From CAYYOS01 sp964473355 (lineage in GTDB: Bacteria > Pseudomonadota > Gammaproteobacteria > Burkholderiales > REEB80), in contig CAYYOS010000022.1 in the NCBI GenBank assembly GCA_964473355.1, forward strand, positions 1 through 22,918: DNA of 22,918 nt, read 5' to 3'. Below, piece after piece: positions 22,653 through 22,918 of this stretch (within the stretch, counting starts at the first letter, position 1; every line of letters starts with the position of its first letter). The notes below the pieces were generated by a model. The model did no database searches and had not been told where the DNA came from. It saw only the letters and a program-made list of their open reading frames with translations. The position numbers and the translations under genes were made by a program.

Positions 22653-22918
22653 ATGGCAACGTACGCCGAAATGCGCGAAATTTTCGAGGACATTCGTAAC
22701 GATTTTCGCTACGACCATGAGCTTAATGGCTGCTTGAATTGTGGGATTTGTACCGCTACGTGTCCCTCCGCCCAATTCTACGACTATTCGCCCCGCGAAA
22801 TCGTACAACTGCTTTGGACTGAAAATGTCGAGCAAATCTATGATGCCATGCAAGAAAAAATCTGGGCATGCGCCCAGTGCATGACGTGTGCTGCGCGTTG
22901 CCCCTTTAAAAACTCTCC
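22653..22918 (+). CDS. hdrC: HdrC-like iron-sulfur subunit of the sHdr complex, 3' end missing
   Basis: An open frame of 88 codons running off the right edge. It contains two four-cysteine ferredoxin-type motifs for [4Fe-4S] clusters: CLNCGICTATCP (Cys27, 30, 33, 37) and CAQCMTCAARCP (Cys73, 76, 79, 83). This is the layout of heterodisulfide reductase subunit C. Following rhodanese-tusA-dsrE, it is expected to be the first structural gene (hdrC1) of an sHdr complex that oxidises carrier-bound sulfane sulfur to sulfite in the cytoplasm; hdrB and hdrA should follow outside the window. The ATG at 22653 has an AAAGG-type ribosome binding site. The 120-bp spacer before it holds only an imperfect hairpin. 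Confidence 0.93.
   Translation, partial: MATYAEMREIFEDIRNDFRYDHELNGCLNCGICTATCPSAQFYDYSPREIVQLLWTENVEQIYDAMQEKIWACAQCMTCAARCPFKNS

Noticed and set aside
1..22918. CRISPR arrays, tRNA or rRNA genes, insertion sequences
   Set aside because: No regularly spaced repeats, cloverleaf-like segments, rRNA-like stretches, transposase motifs or terminal inverted repeats were found on reading both strands.

Overview
The window looks like a chromosomal segment of a sulfur-oxidising chemolithotrophic proteobacterium of intermediate G+C. One end carries soxX-soxY-soxZ-soxA for periplasmic thiosulfate oxidation. The other carries rhodanese-tusA-dsrE-hdrC, the front of the cytoplasmic sulfur-oxidising heterodisulfide-reductase-like (sHdr) pathway. 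As recalled, the same rhd-tusA-dsrE-hdrC order occurs in Acidithiobacillus, so a gammaproteobacterial, acidithiobacillial or betaproteobacterial host is likely. The species cannot be settled from the sequence.

Layout. Positions 1-1867 (minus strand) hold soxX, soxY, soxZ and the first 154 codons of soxA, which runs off the left edge. The 287-bp leader upstream of soxX has an AT-rich 13-bp tandem repeat. Positions 2155-3597 (minus) encode a BepA/YfgC-type M48 metalloprotease with TPRs, divergent from moaC (3637-4110, plus) with almost no space between the starts. Positions 4121-6054 (minus) are a compact cluster: universal stress protein, SRPBCC-like membrane-anchored protein, cytoplasmic rhodanese and a stand-alone ChrB C-terminal domain. 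Positions 6153-8540 (minus) are a second unit: an exported rhodanese, an enlarged PF03601 (YeiH-type) putative sulfate exporter and a previously uncalled 50-residue single-span membrane protein. It ends in a rho-independent terminator at 6103-6138.

Positions 8785-10599 (plus) encode an orphan GspE/PilB-type ATPase. Convergent to it are a membrane-anchored C13 (legumain/caspase-fold) peptidase (10592-11950, minus) and, overlapping by 14 bp, an 8.7-kb NdvB/ChvB-type cyclic beta-1,2-glucan synthase gene (11937-20681, minus). Positions 20940-21245 (minus) hold a small protein of unknown function, divergent from the sHdr operon (21346 to the right edge, plus). The 100 bp between them contain a good sigma70-type promoter with two ATATATT elements.

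How the genes may work together (inference): SoxXA/YZ handle thiosulfate in the periplasm. Rhodanese, TusA and DsrE pass sulfane sulfur in the cytoplasm to the Hdr-like complex, whose product sulfite or sulfate must leave the cell. The PF03601 transporter with its secreted rhodanese and micro-protein is a plausible exit or exchange route. Three rhodaneses of different types and compartments lie within 17 kb. No rRNA, tRNA, CRISPR array, insertion sequence or phage gene was seen, and no gene-free stretch exceeds 300 bp.
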